Below, piece after piece: positions 6,575-13,009 of a DNA stretch of 14,157 bases. Position 1 is the stretch's first letter; each line of letters starts with the position of its first letter. This DNA is from an uncultured Streptococcus sp. Its GTDB lineage: Bacteria; Bacillota; Bacilli; Lactobacillales; Streptococcaceae. The position numbers and the translations under genes were made by a program. The stretch is from assembly GCF_938020365.1 (NCBI RefSeq), contig NZ_CALIIB010000065.1, forward strand, positions 1 through 14,157, in the 5' to 3' direction. The notes beneath the pieces are model-generated. The model searched no databases. It saw only the letters and a program-made list of their open reading frames with translations, and was not told where the DNA came from.

Positions 6575-7687
6575 ATGAAAAAAGTAGCAGTGATTGGTGC
6601 TGGAATTGTCGGCTCAACAGCAGCTTACTATCTGTCCAAATCCCCAAATGTGGAAGTGACTGTCTTTGATGACGGCAAGGGGCAGGCAACCAAGGCAGCC
6701 GCTGGCATTATCAGTCCATGGTTTTCCAAACGTCGCAACAAGGCTTGGTACAGGATGGCGCGTCTGGGCGCTGATTTTTATCAGGAATTGATTACGGAAC
6801 TGAAAGAGGCTGGAATCCAGACAGACTTTTACCAACAGACAGGTGTGTATCTGCTGAAAAAGGACGAGAGCAAGCTGCAGGAGCTTTATGATTTGGCTGC
6901 TAATCGTCGTGAAGAGTCGCCTCTAATTGGGGAGTTGAGTCTTCTCAGCCGTCAGGAAGCCTGGGAGAAATTTCCAGACTTGCAAGGATTTGAGCGGCTT
7001 CTCTATGCTTCCGGTGGTGCCCGGGTGGAGGGAGCACTCTTGGCGGAGACGCTTCTGAAAGCCAGTAAGGCAGAGTTGATTGAGAAAAAGGTAAGCTTGA
7101 CAGTAGAAGGAGAGCAACTTCTGGTGGATGGTTGTAACTTTGATTGTGTTGTCTTGGCTGTGGGAGCTTGGCTAGGAGAAATCTTGCAGCCACTGGGCTA
7201 TAAGACAGATGTTCGGCCGCAAAAGGGACAGCTACGTGATTTCAAGTTGGTTGAAAAGACGGATGACTATCCAGTTGTTATGCCTGAGGGCGAGCTGGAT
7301 ATCATTCCTTTTCTAGCAGGCAAGATCAGCGTCGGTGCCAGCCATGAAAATGATCTGGGCTTTGATTTGACAGTAGATAAGAAAGTGCTGGATCAGTTGC
7401 AGCAAGAAGCGGAAACTTATTTGCCGAGGTTGGCTACTGCAGAGATTTTAGGCGAGCGCGTGGGAACACGGGCTTATACCAGCGATTTTGCTCCTTTTTT
7501 TGGAGCTGTTCCAAACTTGTCGAATGTATACGCTGCCAGCGGATTAGGTTCTTCTGGTCTGACAACTGGTCCACTCATCGGACGCCAATTGGCCCAGATG
7601 GCTTTGGGAGAAGCGGGGCTATTAGATTCAGCAGACTATCCTATTGAACGGTACATGGAGAAGAAGATACTTAAGGAAAACAAATGA
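6575..7687 (+). CDS. DadA-like FAD-dependent amine/D-amino-acid oxidoreductase
   Basis: A flavoenzyme of the DAO superfamily (D-amino-acid dehydrogenase, glycine oxidase and sarcosine oxidase relatives). The 370 residues start with the FAD-binding fold VAVIGAGIVGSTAAYYL (GxGxxG at 8-13), then KAAAGIISPW (about 39-48), a second cofactor segment VVLAVGAWLGEIL in the middle, and the C-terminal family end with RAYTSDFAPFFGAVP and SGLGSSGLTTGP that closes over the flavin. No signal peptide is seen, so it is cytoplasmic or peripheral. Substrate cannot be told from sequence; a small D-amino acid, glycine or another secondary amine is plausible. The gene lies 11 bp after the Nif3 gene with a GAGGGAG ribosome site and overlaps the next gene by ATGA, so it is in the same operon. 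Confidence 0.9.
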   Translation: MKKVAVIGAGIVGSTAAYYLSKSPNVEVTVFDDGKGQATKAAAGIISPWFSKRRNKAWYRMARLGADFYQELITELKEAGIQTDFYQQTGVYLLKKDESKLQELYDLAANRREESPLIGELSLLSRQEAWEKFPDLQGFERLLYASGGARVEGALLAETLLKASKAELIEKKVSLTVEGEQLLVDGCNFDCVVLAVGAWLGEILQPLGYKTDVRPQKGQLRDFKLVEKTDDYPVVMPEGELDIIPFLAGKISVGASHENDLGFDLTVDKKVLDQLQQEAETYLPRLATAEILGERVGTRAYTSDFAPFFGAVPNLSNVYAASGLGSSGLTTGPLIGRQLAQMALGEAGLLDSADYPIERYMEKKILKENK

Positions 7688-8724
7688 TTATAATATTCCT
7701 CGTTTTACTTTTACTAGTAATATCAATCTTAATATCAATCTCACTTATTCTATTTACTAGACACAAAAATCGTTCTCAATATTCTCTTGATGCTCAAAAT
7801 AATGAAAGAAATCAGGAACTAGCAAAGGATAACAAACATAAAATAGGTTTTGGTGTTTTGGGCTGTTTCCTATCTAGTGTGGTGATCGTTTTTTTCATGG
7901 CTCTTGTCTCTATGTTCCTGAATTTCATAGATATATGGGGGATTTTTGTACGAGTACCGAAATATGAAATGGTACAGGCTGTTCAGCGCTCATATAAGCA
8001 GAGTGGGTTTGAAGGAACGGTCAGAGTTTTAGATGCTAATAAAAACTATACCTCTTTTGCTGGATATTTAATCAGTGCAGAGTATTCTGAGGAAATTGAG
8101 GGGAAAACGGTTAAGATTGGTGACCGAATTGAGTATTATACCTCTCAGGATGAGAAATATGGAAAAACGGATATTGACCTACAGCTTGAAAAGGGAGACG
8201 CGATTTATCAAGCTTTCCCTAGTATCGCTTATAGAGGACTAGAGCTGAGTCCGGGGTATAGCGAAACTTTAGAAACTGTAAAAGATAGTTTTACAAGGGC
8301 GGATAAGAAGAAACTATATCTAGAATCCCTTGATTTTATGATAGATAAGGATGCGCCACATATTGATGTATACGAGGCTCTTATAAAAAAGAATCGGGCA
8401 GAAGGCCAGCCTTTGCAGGGCTTATATCCAATTCCTATTTCTGACATGTTGGAAAAAGAGGCTCTTGCCATTGAAATGAAGGTAATTTTGAACGTGGAGC
8501 AAGATGATGGATCTATCATTAGTATTGGCCAAGACCAGAAGAATGATGATAAAATCAAGCAGATTTTACAAGAGCAGCTAGATTTCACGAAGCTACCGAA
8601 TGCACGCTATCTTATGACCATTAGTGTCGGGAAACATAGCAAATATTCTGGATTTGGTAAATATGAAGTCATTGTTCAAAATCATCAGATTATTCGATTT
8701 TCTATCCAAAATAAACAATACTGA
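7684..8724 (+). CDS. Unknown two-TM membrane protein with a large C-terminal domain
   Basis: Not recognised. The 346 residues hold two strong hydrophobic stretches, about 2-24 and 55-84, separated by a hydrophilic, Asn/Lys/Gln-rich segment, then a soluble domain of about 260 residues. With both ends on the same side, that domain may be outside if the N-terminus is. The soluble part has no Cys, no signature I know, and many Lys/Asp/Glu/Tyr residues; it looks like an alternating alpha/beta fold. The start overlaps the oxidoreductase stop by ATGA and has AAGGA 6 nt upstream, so it is co-translated with that gene. Base use differs from its neighbours: 13 of the first 60 bases (7681-7740) and 20 of 60 at 8041-8100 are G or C, against mid-40s percent around it by eye. 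That suggests a recent arrival inserted exactly after the oxidoreductase. Confidence 0.8.
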   Translation: MIIIFLVLLLLVISILISISLILFTRHKNRSQYSLDAQNNERNQELAKDNKHKIGFGVLGCFLSSVVIVFFMALVSMFLNFIDIWGIFVRVPKYEMVQAVQRSYKQSGFEGTVRVLDANKNYTSFAGYLISAEYSEEIEGKTVKIGDRIEYYTSQDEKYGKTDIDLQLEKGDAIYQAFPSIAYRGLELSPGYSETLETVKDSFTRADKKKLYLESLDFMIDKDAPHIDVYEALIKKNRAEGQPLQGLYPIPISDMLEKEALAIEMKVILNVEQDDGSIISIGQDQKNDDKIKQILQEQLDFTKLPNARYLMTISVGKHSKYSGFGKYEVIVQNHQIIRFSIQNKQY

Positions 8725-8821
8725 GTTGGAATAAGTTTTTTTGGAGCTTGTTTTCATTACGGCTTGTACTTGTGCAATTGTATGATTTAAAGTTACTAGT
8801 TCCATGTGAGGAAGGTTTGAT

Positions 8822-9292
8822 ATGACAGAAACTATTTTGAATTGGGTCAATGTTTGTGTAAAAAAAGATGATGAAATCCTACTGCTCAATCGCCAGCATG
8901 ATAACTTTAAAGGGTGGATACAACCTGGCGGGAAGGTGGAGTTTCCAGAATCTTTTTTTGAGGCTGCAAGGCGCGAATTAAAAGAAGAAACGGGGCTGAC
9001 TGCTCTAAACTTGGAATTGAAGGGAATTTCAGGTTTCACTAATCCGAGTAAAAAAGAACGGTATGTGTATTACGATTTTCTTTGTACTGCCTTTGAGGGG
9101 CAAGTTAGGGGAAACGATCATGAAGGGGAGCCCAAATGGTGGAAGATTTCGGAACTTGACCAAATAGATATGCAGGACGACATACGTGATCGTTTGCCTC
9201 TCTACTGGAGGAAAGGCTCTTTCGAGCGGATTCATTACTGGAATGAGGAAAAACACTGTATCGGAGAAACCAAGACGATTTTGTATGATTGA
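8822..9292 (+). CDS. NUDIX hydrolase (MutT-like)
   Basis: A nucleoside-diphosphate-linked pyrophosphohydrolase of the NUDIX superfamily, cytoplasmic. The 156 residues carry a complete Nudix box: Gly37, Glu43, then RELKEETGL at 51-59, matching Gx5Ex7REUxEExGU with all catalytic glutamates present. The preceding WIQPGGKVEFPES matches MutT/8-oxo-dGTP diphosphatase relatives, so an oxidised-nucleotide-cleaning role is possible, but NUDIX substrates cannot be reliably predicted. GAGGAAGG lies just upstream of the ATG. It follows the unknown membrane protein by 97 bp, with no clear terminator or promoter in that gap. Confidence 0.9.
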   Translation: MTETILNWVNVCVKKDDEILLLNRQHDNFKGWIQPGGKVEFPESFFEAARRELKEETGLTALNLELKGISGFTNPSKKERYVYYDFLCTAFEGQVRGNDHEGEPKWWKISELDQIDMQDDIRDRLPLYWRKGSFERIHYWNEEKHCIGETKTILYD

Positions 9293-9314
9293 TTTTAGAG
9301 GATAGGGAGAAGTT

Positions 9315-9407
9315 ATGGACTGGTTACGATCGCAGCCTGTGGTTATGCAGGCGTTCTTGGCTGGGCTTTTTACATGGGGATGTACATGGGGATATACTAT
9401 TATTTAA
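9315..9407 (+). pseudogene. Truncated N-terminus of a ZIP-family metal transporter gene
   Basis: A short frame with an AGGGAG ribosome site encodes 30 residues beginning MDWLRSQPVVMQAFLAGL and continuing FTWGCT, then a short divergent end and TAA. The first ~24 residues resemble, from memory, the N-terminal first membrane helix of streptococcal ZIP (ZupT-like) zinc/iron transporters, which normally run on for about 250 residues. Nothing resembling the remaining helices or the histidine-containing core follows. The frame breaks at a 12-bp tandem duplication. It is therefore most likely a gene remnant left by a deletion; a functional small membrane peptide is a less likely alternative. The family call rests on remembered sequence, not a search. 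Confidence 0.6.
9372..9395 (+). repeat. 12-bp tandem duplication at the break of the ZIP remnant
   Basis: ACATGGGGATGT is followed at once by ACATGGGGATAT: two 12-bp units differing at one base, sharing the 11-mer TACATGGGGAT at 9371 and 9383. The duplication falls exactly where the ZIP-like reading stops, as expected for a slipped-strand or illegitimate-recombination scar. Confidence 0.8.
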
Positions 9408-9421
9408 AGAAAGTGAAAAGG

Positions 9422-9450
9422 ATGACATCCGCTTTCAAAAATGGTAGAAT
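9422..9450 (+). promoter_or_regulatory. Promoter of the rml operon
   Basis: ATGACA (9422-9427, one base from TTGACA), a 17-bp spacer and TAGAAT (9445-9450) preceded by an extended TGg element form a strong vegetative promoter. The start point would be near 9457, about 24 nt before rmlA, whose ribosome site is AGAGGAAA. Confidence 0.8.
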
Positions 9451-9480
9451 AAGGAGAATACATTAAGAGAGGAAACTCAT

Positions 9481-10350
9481 ATGAAAGGTATTATTCTTGC
9501 AGGTGGTTCTGGTACACGTTTGTATCCATTGACCCGCGCTGCGTCAAAACAGCTCATGCCGGTTTATGACAAACCCATGATTTATTATCCACTGTCAACT
9601 CTTATGCTGGCTGGTATCAAGGACATCTTGATTATCTCCACTCCGACGGATTTGCCTCGTTTTGAGGATCTGTTGGGTGATGGCTCAGAGTTTGGTATCA
9701 AGCTCTCTTATGCTGAGCAGCCAAGTCCAGATGGACTGGCACAAGCCTTTATCATTGGGGCTGATTTTATTGGAGATGACCGCGTGGCGCTGATTCTTGG
9801 GGATAATATTTACCATGGACCAGGTCTGAGTAAAATGCTCCAAAATGCTGCTGCTAAGGAAAAAGGAGCAACTGTTTTTGGCTACCATGTCAAGGATCCA
9901 GAACGCTTTGGTGTCGTAGAATTTGATGAAGATATGAATGCTATCTCCATCGAAGAAAAACCAGAACAGCCACGTTCTAACTATGCAGTGACAGGACTCT
10001 ATTTCTACGATAACGATGTTGTAGAGATTGCCAAGAATATTAAGCCAAGTCCTCGCGGAGAACTGGAAATCACTGACGTCAACAAGGCTTACTTGGATCG
10101 TGGCGATTTGTCTGTAGAGCTTATGGGACGTGGTTTTGCTTGGTTGGATACAGGAACTCACGAAAGTCTCTTAGAGGCAGCTCAATATATCGAAACAGTC
10201 CAGCGGATGCAGAATGTTCAGGTGGCAAATCTGGAAGAAATTGCCTATCGTATGGGCTATATCACTAAAGAGCAAGTGCACGAATTGGCGCAGCCGTTGA
10301 AAAAGAATGAATATGGCCACTATCTCTTGCGCTTGATTGGAGAAGAATAA
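9481..10350 (+). CDS. rmlA: Glucose-1-phosphate thymidylyltransferase
   Basis: RmlA joins dTTP and glucose-1-phosphate to dTDP-glucose, step one of dTDP-L-rhamnose synthesis. The 289-residue length matches the family. Seen: the nucleotide-binding signature GGSGTRLYPLT (8-18), the continuing KQLMPVYDKPMIYYPL (23-38), the metal-binding aspartate in LILGDNIYHG, and EEKPEQPRSNYAVTGLYFYD and GRGFAWLDTGTHESL, all diagnostic of RmlA. It starts an operon with its own promoter; rmlC begins 4 bp after its stop. Feedback inhibition by dTDP-rhamnose is known for the family and not testable from sequence. Confidence 0.97.
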   Translation: MKGIILAGGSGTRLYPLTRAASKQLMPVYDKPMIYYPLSTLMLAGIKDILIISTPTDLPRFEDLLGDGSEFGIKLSYAEQPSPDGLAQAFIIGADFIGDDRVALILGDNIYHGPGLSKMLQNAAAKEKGATVFGYHVKDPERFGVVEFDEDMNAISIEEKPEQPRSNYAVTGLYFYDNDVVEIAKNIKPSPRGELEITDVNKAYLDRGDLSVELMGRGFAWLDTGTHESLLEAAQYIETVQRMQNVQVANLEEIAYRMGYITKEQVHELAQPLKKNEYGHYLLRLIGEE

Positions 10351-10354
10351 GAAG

Positions 10355-10948
10355 ATGACGGAACAATTTTTTGATAAGGAATTAGCAGCGCGTGAGGTTC
10401 CTGGAATTCCTGGAATGTTAGAATTTGATATTCCCGTGCGTGGGGACAACCGGGGTTGGTTTAAGGAAAATTTCCAAAAGGAAAAAATGCTGCCGCTAGG
10501 CTTCCCTGAAAGCTTCTTTGCAGAAGGAAAACTGCAAAATAATGTCAGCTTTTCTCGTAAAAATGTCCTGCGTGGTCTTCACGCTGAGCCTTGGGACAAG
10601 TACATCTCTGTTGCAGATGACGGCAAGGTGCTGGGATCTTGGGTAGACCTGCGTGAAGGTGAGACCTTTGGCAATACCTACCAGACAGTAATCGATGCCA
10701 GCAAGGGTATTTTTGTGCCACGCGGCGTAGCTAACGGATTCCAAGTCCTTTCTGACACCGTTTCTTATAGTTACTTAGTGAATGACTATTGGGCTTTGGA
10801 ACTCAAACCGAAGTATGCCTTTGTCAACTATGCAGACCCAGCTCTGGGAATCCAGTGGGAAAATCTAGAAGCAGCAGAAGTCTCAGAAGCAGACAAGAAC
10901 CATCCACTACTTAAGGATGTCAAACCTTTAAGAAAAGAAGATTTATAA
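10355..10948 (+). CDS. rmlC: dTDP-4-dehydrorhamnose 3,5-epimerase
   Basis: RmlC epimerises C3 and C5 of dTDP-4-keto-6-deoxyglucose, the third step to dTDP-L-rhamnose. The 197-residue cupin-fold protein has RGLHAEPWDKYISV with catalytic base His76, and Tyr140 in TVSYSYLVNDYW as the usual acid partner; FVPRGVANGFQV (120-131) is the family segment. I chose the ATG at 10355 (MTEQFFDKEL) because it matches the N-terminus of streptococcal RmlC as I recall it; the in-frame TTG at 10337 would put six residues inside the end of rmlA and has no ribosome site. The gene follows rmlA by 4 bp, with a ribosome site (GGAG, rather distant) inside the rmlA end, so the two are translationally coupled. Confidence 0.96.
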   Translation: MTEQFFDKELAAREVPGIPGMLEFDIPVRGDNRGWFKENFQKEKMLPLGFPESFFAEGKLQNNVSFSRKNVLRGLHAEPWDKYISVADDGKVLGSWVDLREGETFGNTYQTVIDASKGIFVPRGVANGFQVLSDTVSYSYLVNDYWALELKPKYAFVNYADPALGIQWENLEAAEVSEADKNHPLLKDVKPLRKEDL

Positions 10949-10957
10949 GAAGAGTGA

Positions 10958-11092
10958 ATGTCTATTTTTATCATTTCCCTCTTTAACTTTTTGGGAGCTC
11001 TATTTTCTGCTTTTTTAATTGCTGTTGCTCTTTTAATGTTGCAAAAATTTATCCTGATTCTAATTTCATTTTGGAGACAAGAAAATCAATGA
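10958..11092 (+). CDS. Small hydrophobic membrane protein (44 aa) between rmlC and rmlB
   Basis: A short frame starting 9 bp after the rmlC stop encodes 44 residues: MSIFIISLFNFLGALFSAFL, then a hydrophobic continuation to about residue 38 and a polar end WRQENQ. It is almost entirely hydrophobic, long enough for one membrane helix or a tight helical hairpin, with a single Lys near residue 30. Its TGA overlaps the rmlB ATG as ATGA, a classic coupling arrangement, which supports real translation and fills what would otherwise be a 140-bp gap in a tight operon. The ribosome site (AAGAAGAG) is weak and close. No homologue is recognised. It could be a genuine small membrane protein linked to rhamnose-polymer assembly, or a leader frame that feeds ribosomes to rmlB. 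Confidence 0.55.
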   Translation: MSIFIISLFNFLGALFSAFLIAVALLMLQKFILILISFWRQENQ

Positions 11093-12135
11093 CTGAATAC
11101 AAAAAAATTATCGTGACAGGTGGAGCCGGATTTATCGGTTCCAACTTTGTCCACTATGTTTACAATAACTTTCCAGATGTCCGTGTGACAGTGCTGGACA
11201 AGCTGACTTACGCGGGTAATCGCGCCAATATTGAAGAAATTTTAGGCGATCGCGTTGAGTTGGTTGTTGGAGATATTGCTGATGCAGCCTTGGTAGATAA
11301 GCTGGCTTCCGAAGCGGATGCTATCGTTCACTATGCGGCAGAAAGCCACAATGATAACTCGCTCAATGATCCGAGTCCATTTATCCACACCAATTTCATC
11401 GGAACTTACACACTTTTGGAAGCAGCTCGTAAGTACGACATTCGTTTCCACCATGTATCGACTGACGAAGTCTATGGTGACCTGCCTCTGCGTGAAGATT
11501 TGCCAGGTCATGGAGAAGGTCCAGGTGAGAAATTTACGGCTGAAACCAAGTACAATCCAAGCTCGCCTTACTCATCAACCAAGGCAGCTTCAGACTTGAT
11601 TGTCAAAGCTTGGGTGCGCTCATTTGGCGTGAAAGCGACAATTTCTAACTGTTCAAACAACTATGGTCCTTACCAGCACATCGAGAAGTTCATTCCGCGC
11701 CAAATCACCAATATCTTGAGTGGTATCAAGCCAAAACTCTATGGTGAAGGTAAAAACGTCCGTGACTGGATTCATACCAATGACCATTCATCAGGTGTTT
11801 GGACGATTCTGACCAAGGGTCAAATCGGTGAAACTTACTTGATTGGTGCTGATGGTGAGAAGAATAATAAGGAAGTTCTGGAGCTGATTCTCAAGGAAAT
11901 GGGACAGCCTGCTGATGCTTATGATCATGTGACAGATCGTGCGGGTCATGACCTTCGCTATGCTATTGATGCTAGCAAGCTCCGTGATGAGCTAGGTTGG
12001 AAGCCAGAGTTTACCAACTTTGAAGCGGGTCTCAAAGAGACCATCAAGTGGTACACAGACAATCAAGACTGGTGGAAATCTGAGAAAGAAGCAGTCGAAG
12101 CTAACTATGCTAAGACGCAACAAGTGATTAAATAA
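11089..12135 (+). CDS. rmlB: dTDP-glucose 4,6-dehydratase
   Basis: RmlB dehydrates dTDP-glucose to dTDP-4-keto-6-deoxyglucose using bound NAD, the second step to dTDP-L-rhamnose. The 348-residue extended short-chain dehydrogenase shows TGGAGFIGSNF (10-20) for NAD binding, the catalytic Thr125-Asp126-Glu127 in VSTDEVYGD, and Tyr161-xxx-Lys165 in YSSTKAASD; NCSNNYGPYQHIEKFIPR is diagnostic. I chose the ATG at 11089 (MTEYKKIIVTGG), the usual streptococcal start; the in-frame TTG at 11071 is inside the upstream small ORF and overlaps the TTTTGGAG ribosome site. The GGAG-to-ATG spacing is long (12 nt), consistent with reliance on coupling to the small ORF. A strong terminator follows, so rmlD is not part of this transcript. 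Confidence 0.97.
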   Translation: MTEYKKIIVTGGAGFIGSNFVHYVYNNFPDVRVTVLDKLTYAGNRANIEEILGDRVELVVGDIADAALVDKLASEADAIVHYAAESHNDNSLNDPSPFIHTNFIGTYTLLEAARKYDIRFHHVSTDEVYGDLPLREDLPGHGEGPGEKFTAETKYNPSSPYSSTKAASDLIVKAWVRSFGVKATISNCSNNYGPYQHIEKFIPRQITNILSGIKPKLYGEGKNVRDWIHTNDHSSGVWTILTKGQIGETYLIGADGEKNNKEVLELILKEMGQPADAYDHVTDRAGHDLRYAIDASKLRDELGWKPEFTNFEAGLKETIKWYTDNQDWWKSEKEAVEANYAKTQQVIK

Positions 12136-12165
12136 GTCTTGTCATACAGGCAATGTACGAATAAG

Positions 12166-12195
12166 AGGCTGGGATTATTTGTCCCAGCCTTTTTC
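12166..12195 (+). terminator. Strong intrinsic terminator of the rml operon
   Basis: AGGCTGGGA (12166-12174) and TCCCAGCCT (12182-12190) form a perfect 9-bp GC-rich stem with a 7-nt loop, running into TTTTT. This is a very common streptococcal terminator sequence. Confidence 0.93.
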
Positions 12196-12316
12196 ATAGG
12201 ATTGTTAGCCTTTTAATCTCTTTGTTACAGAAAATGATGTAAAAATAGTGTAAAATGAGATAAATCCTTTCTGTGTTTTCAGCTAAGGATATTTCTCAAA
12301 GTAAAGGAAGACAAAA

Positions 12317-12916
12317 ATGAAATTGATCAAAAGATTGGTGGGAATTGTTTTGGTGCTGTTGCTTGCAGCAGTGCTATTTCTGGTTCCTTCTTCTATCAAT
12401 CCGAATGAACAACTAAAAAATGTTCAAGCTAATACTTCGTGGGAAAGTATGATTGAGCCGACTTTGAACAATGCTAATGCAACAGCTCAGGGAGTCAGCA
12501 CAGAAGTCTCTCTAAACAGTGTCCAGCTTAATCAGCTTCTCAAGTCTTCGCTGACTGATAGTGATAATCAGGAACTGCTAAATGGAGCTTACAGTATTGA
12601 AGGCAATAAGCTGCGCATCCAGTATCCGGTTAAGCTATTTTTTATTGATAGTAAGCTGGATCTAGAAGTGGATGTGACGGTGAAGGGGAGTGCCTTGTAC
12701 ATCACAATTGATAGCGCCAAGCTAGGCATCCTTCCTATCCCTAAATCTTGGGTGACTGGCATGCTGAAGCAGCAAGTGCAGACCTCTAATTCGACTATCA
12801 CGACGGAGGGAGATAGCTTCCTTCTACCTCTGCCGCAGAGTCCATTCAGCATTGACAAAATCAGCCTGCAGAATGGAGTTGCTAAAATCCAGATCAGCAT
12901 GGGTTATAGCTTCTAA
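12317..12916 (+). CDS. Membrane-anchored extracytoplasmic protein, YpmS/DUF2140-like
   Basis: A 199-residue protein with a basic start (MKLIKR), one hydrophobic helix at about 7-24 and no lipoprotein cysteine or clear signal-peptidase site, so it is probably anchored with about 170 residues outside. The exposed part is rich in Ser, Asn, Thr and beta-strand patterns; VSLNSVQLNQLLKSSL (residues 64-79) and YITIDSAKLGILPIPKSWV recall YpmS/DUF2140 proteins of Firmicutes, where an 'N-x-L-I' helix and a 'lG-lPvP' strand recur. That resemblance is from memory and moderate. Function unknown; the fold may bind lipids or wall polymers, which is speculation. It has AAAGGAAG before the ATG and terminators on both sides, so it is a single-gene unit. 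The promoter must lie in the AT-rich stretch 12196-12300 but is not clear. Confidence 0.75.
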   Translation: MKLIKRLVGIVLVLLLAAVLFLVPSSINPNEQLKNVQANTSWESMIEPTLNNANATAQGVSTEVSLNSVQLNQLLKSSLTDSDNQELLNGAYSIEGNKLRIQYPVKLFFIDSKLDLEVDVTVKGSALYITIDSAKLGILPIPKSWVTGMLKQQVQTSNSTITTEGDSFLLPLPQSPFSIDKISLQNGVAKIQISMGYSF

Positions 12917-12921
12917 AAAAG

Positions 12922-12970
12922 AAAACTTCATTTGAGGGACAACCTGTCTTCCGAATCAAATGGAGTTTTT
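12922..12970 (+). terminator. Intrinsic terminator after the YpmS-like gene
   Basis: AAAACTTCATTTGA (12922-12935) pairs with TCAAATGGAGTTTT (12956-12969) over 14 bp with one G-U, around a 20-nt loop, ending in TTTTT. The A-rich 5' arm means it may also work on the opposite strand. Confidence 0.8.
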
Positions 12971-13009
12971 ATACTATTATTTGAGAAATGTCATTGAGAG
13001 GGAGAAAAG

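Noticed and set aside
8764..8786. TTGTAC ... TATGAT as the NUDIX promoter
   Set aside because: The spacer is only 11 bp, and no extended -10 element is in register.
9391..9447. In-frame run DILLFKESEKDDIRFQKW ending in TAG before rmlA, as the tail of a second broken gene
   Set aside because: No start, no recognised family, and it overlaps the rml promoter; 18 codons open by chance is unremarkable.
9685..10161. 158-codon open frame on the minus strand inside rmlA
   Set aside because: Shadow of rmlA; no recognisable protein features and no promoter or ribosome site.
10337..10354. TTG start six codons upstream of the rmlC ATG
   Set aside because: It lies inside the end of rmlA, has no ribosome site, and the family N-terminus begins at MTEQFFDKEL (10355).
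11071..11088. TTG start six codons upstream of the rmlB ATG
   Set aside because: The TTG is part of the TTTTGGAG ribosome site, and MTEYKKIIVTGG at 11089 is the normal streptococcal start.
12222..12256. TTGTTA ... TAAAAT as the promoter of the YpmS-like gene
   Set aside because: The spacer is 23 bp, too long for a normal sigma-A promoter; the -10-like box alone is not enough in such AT-rich DNA.
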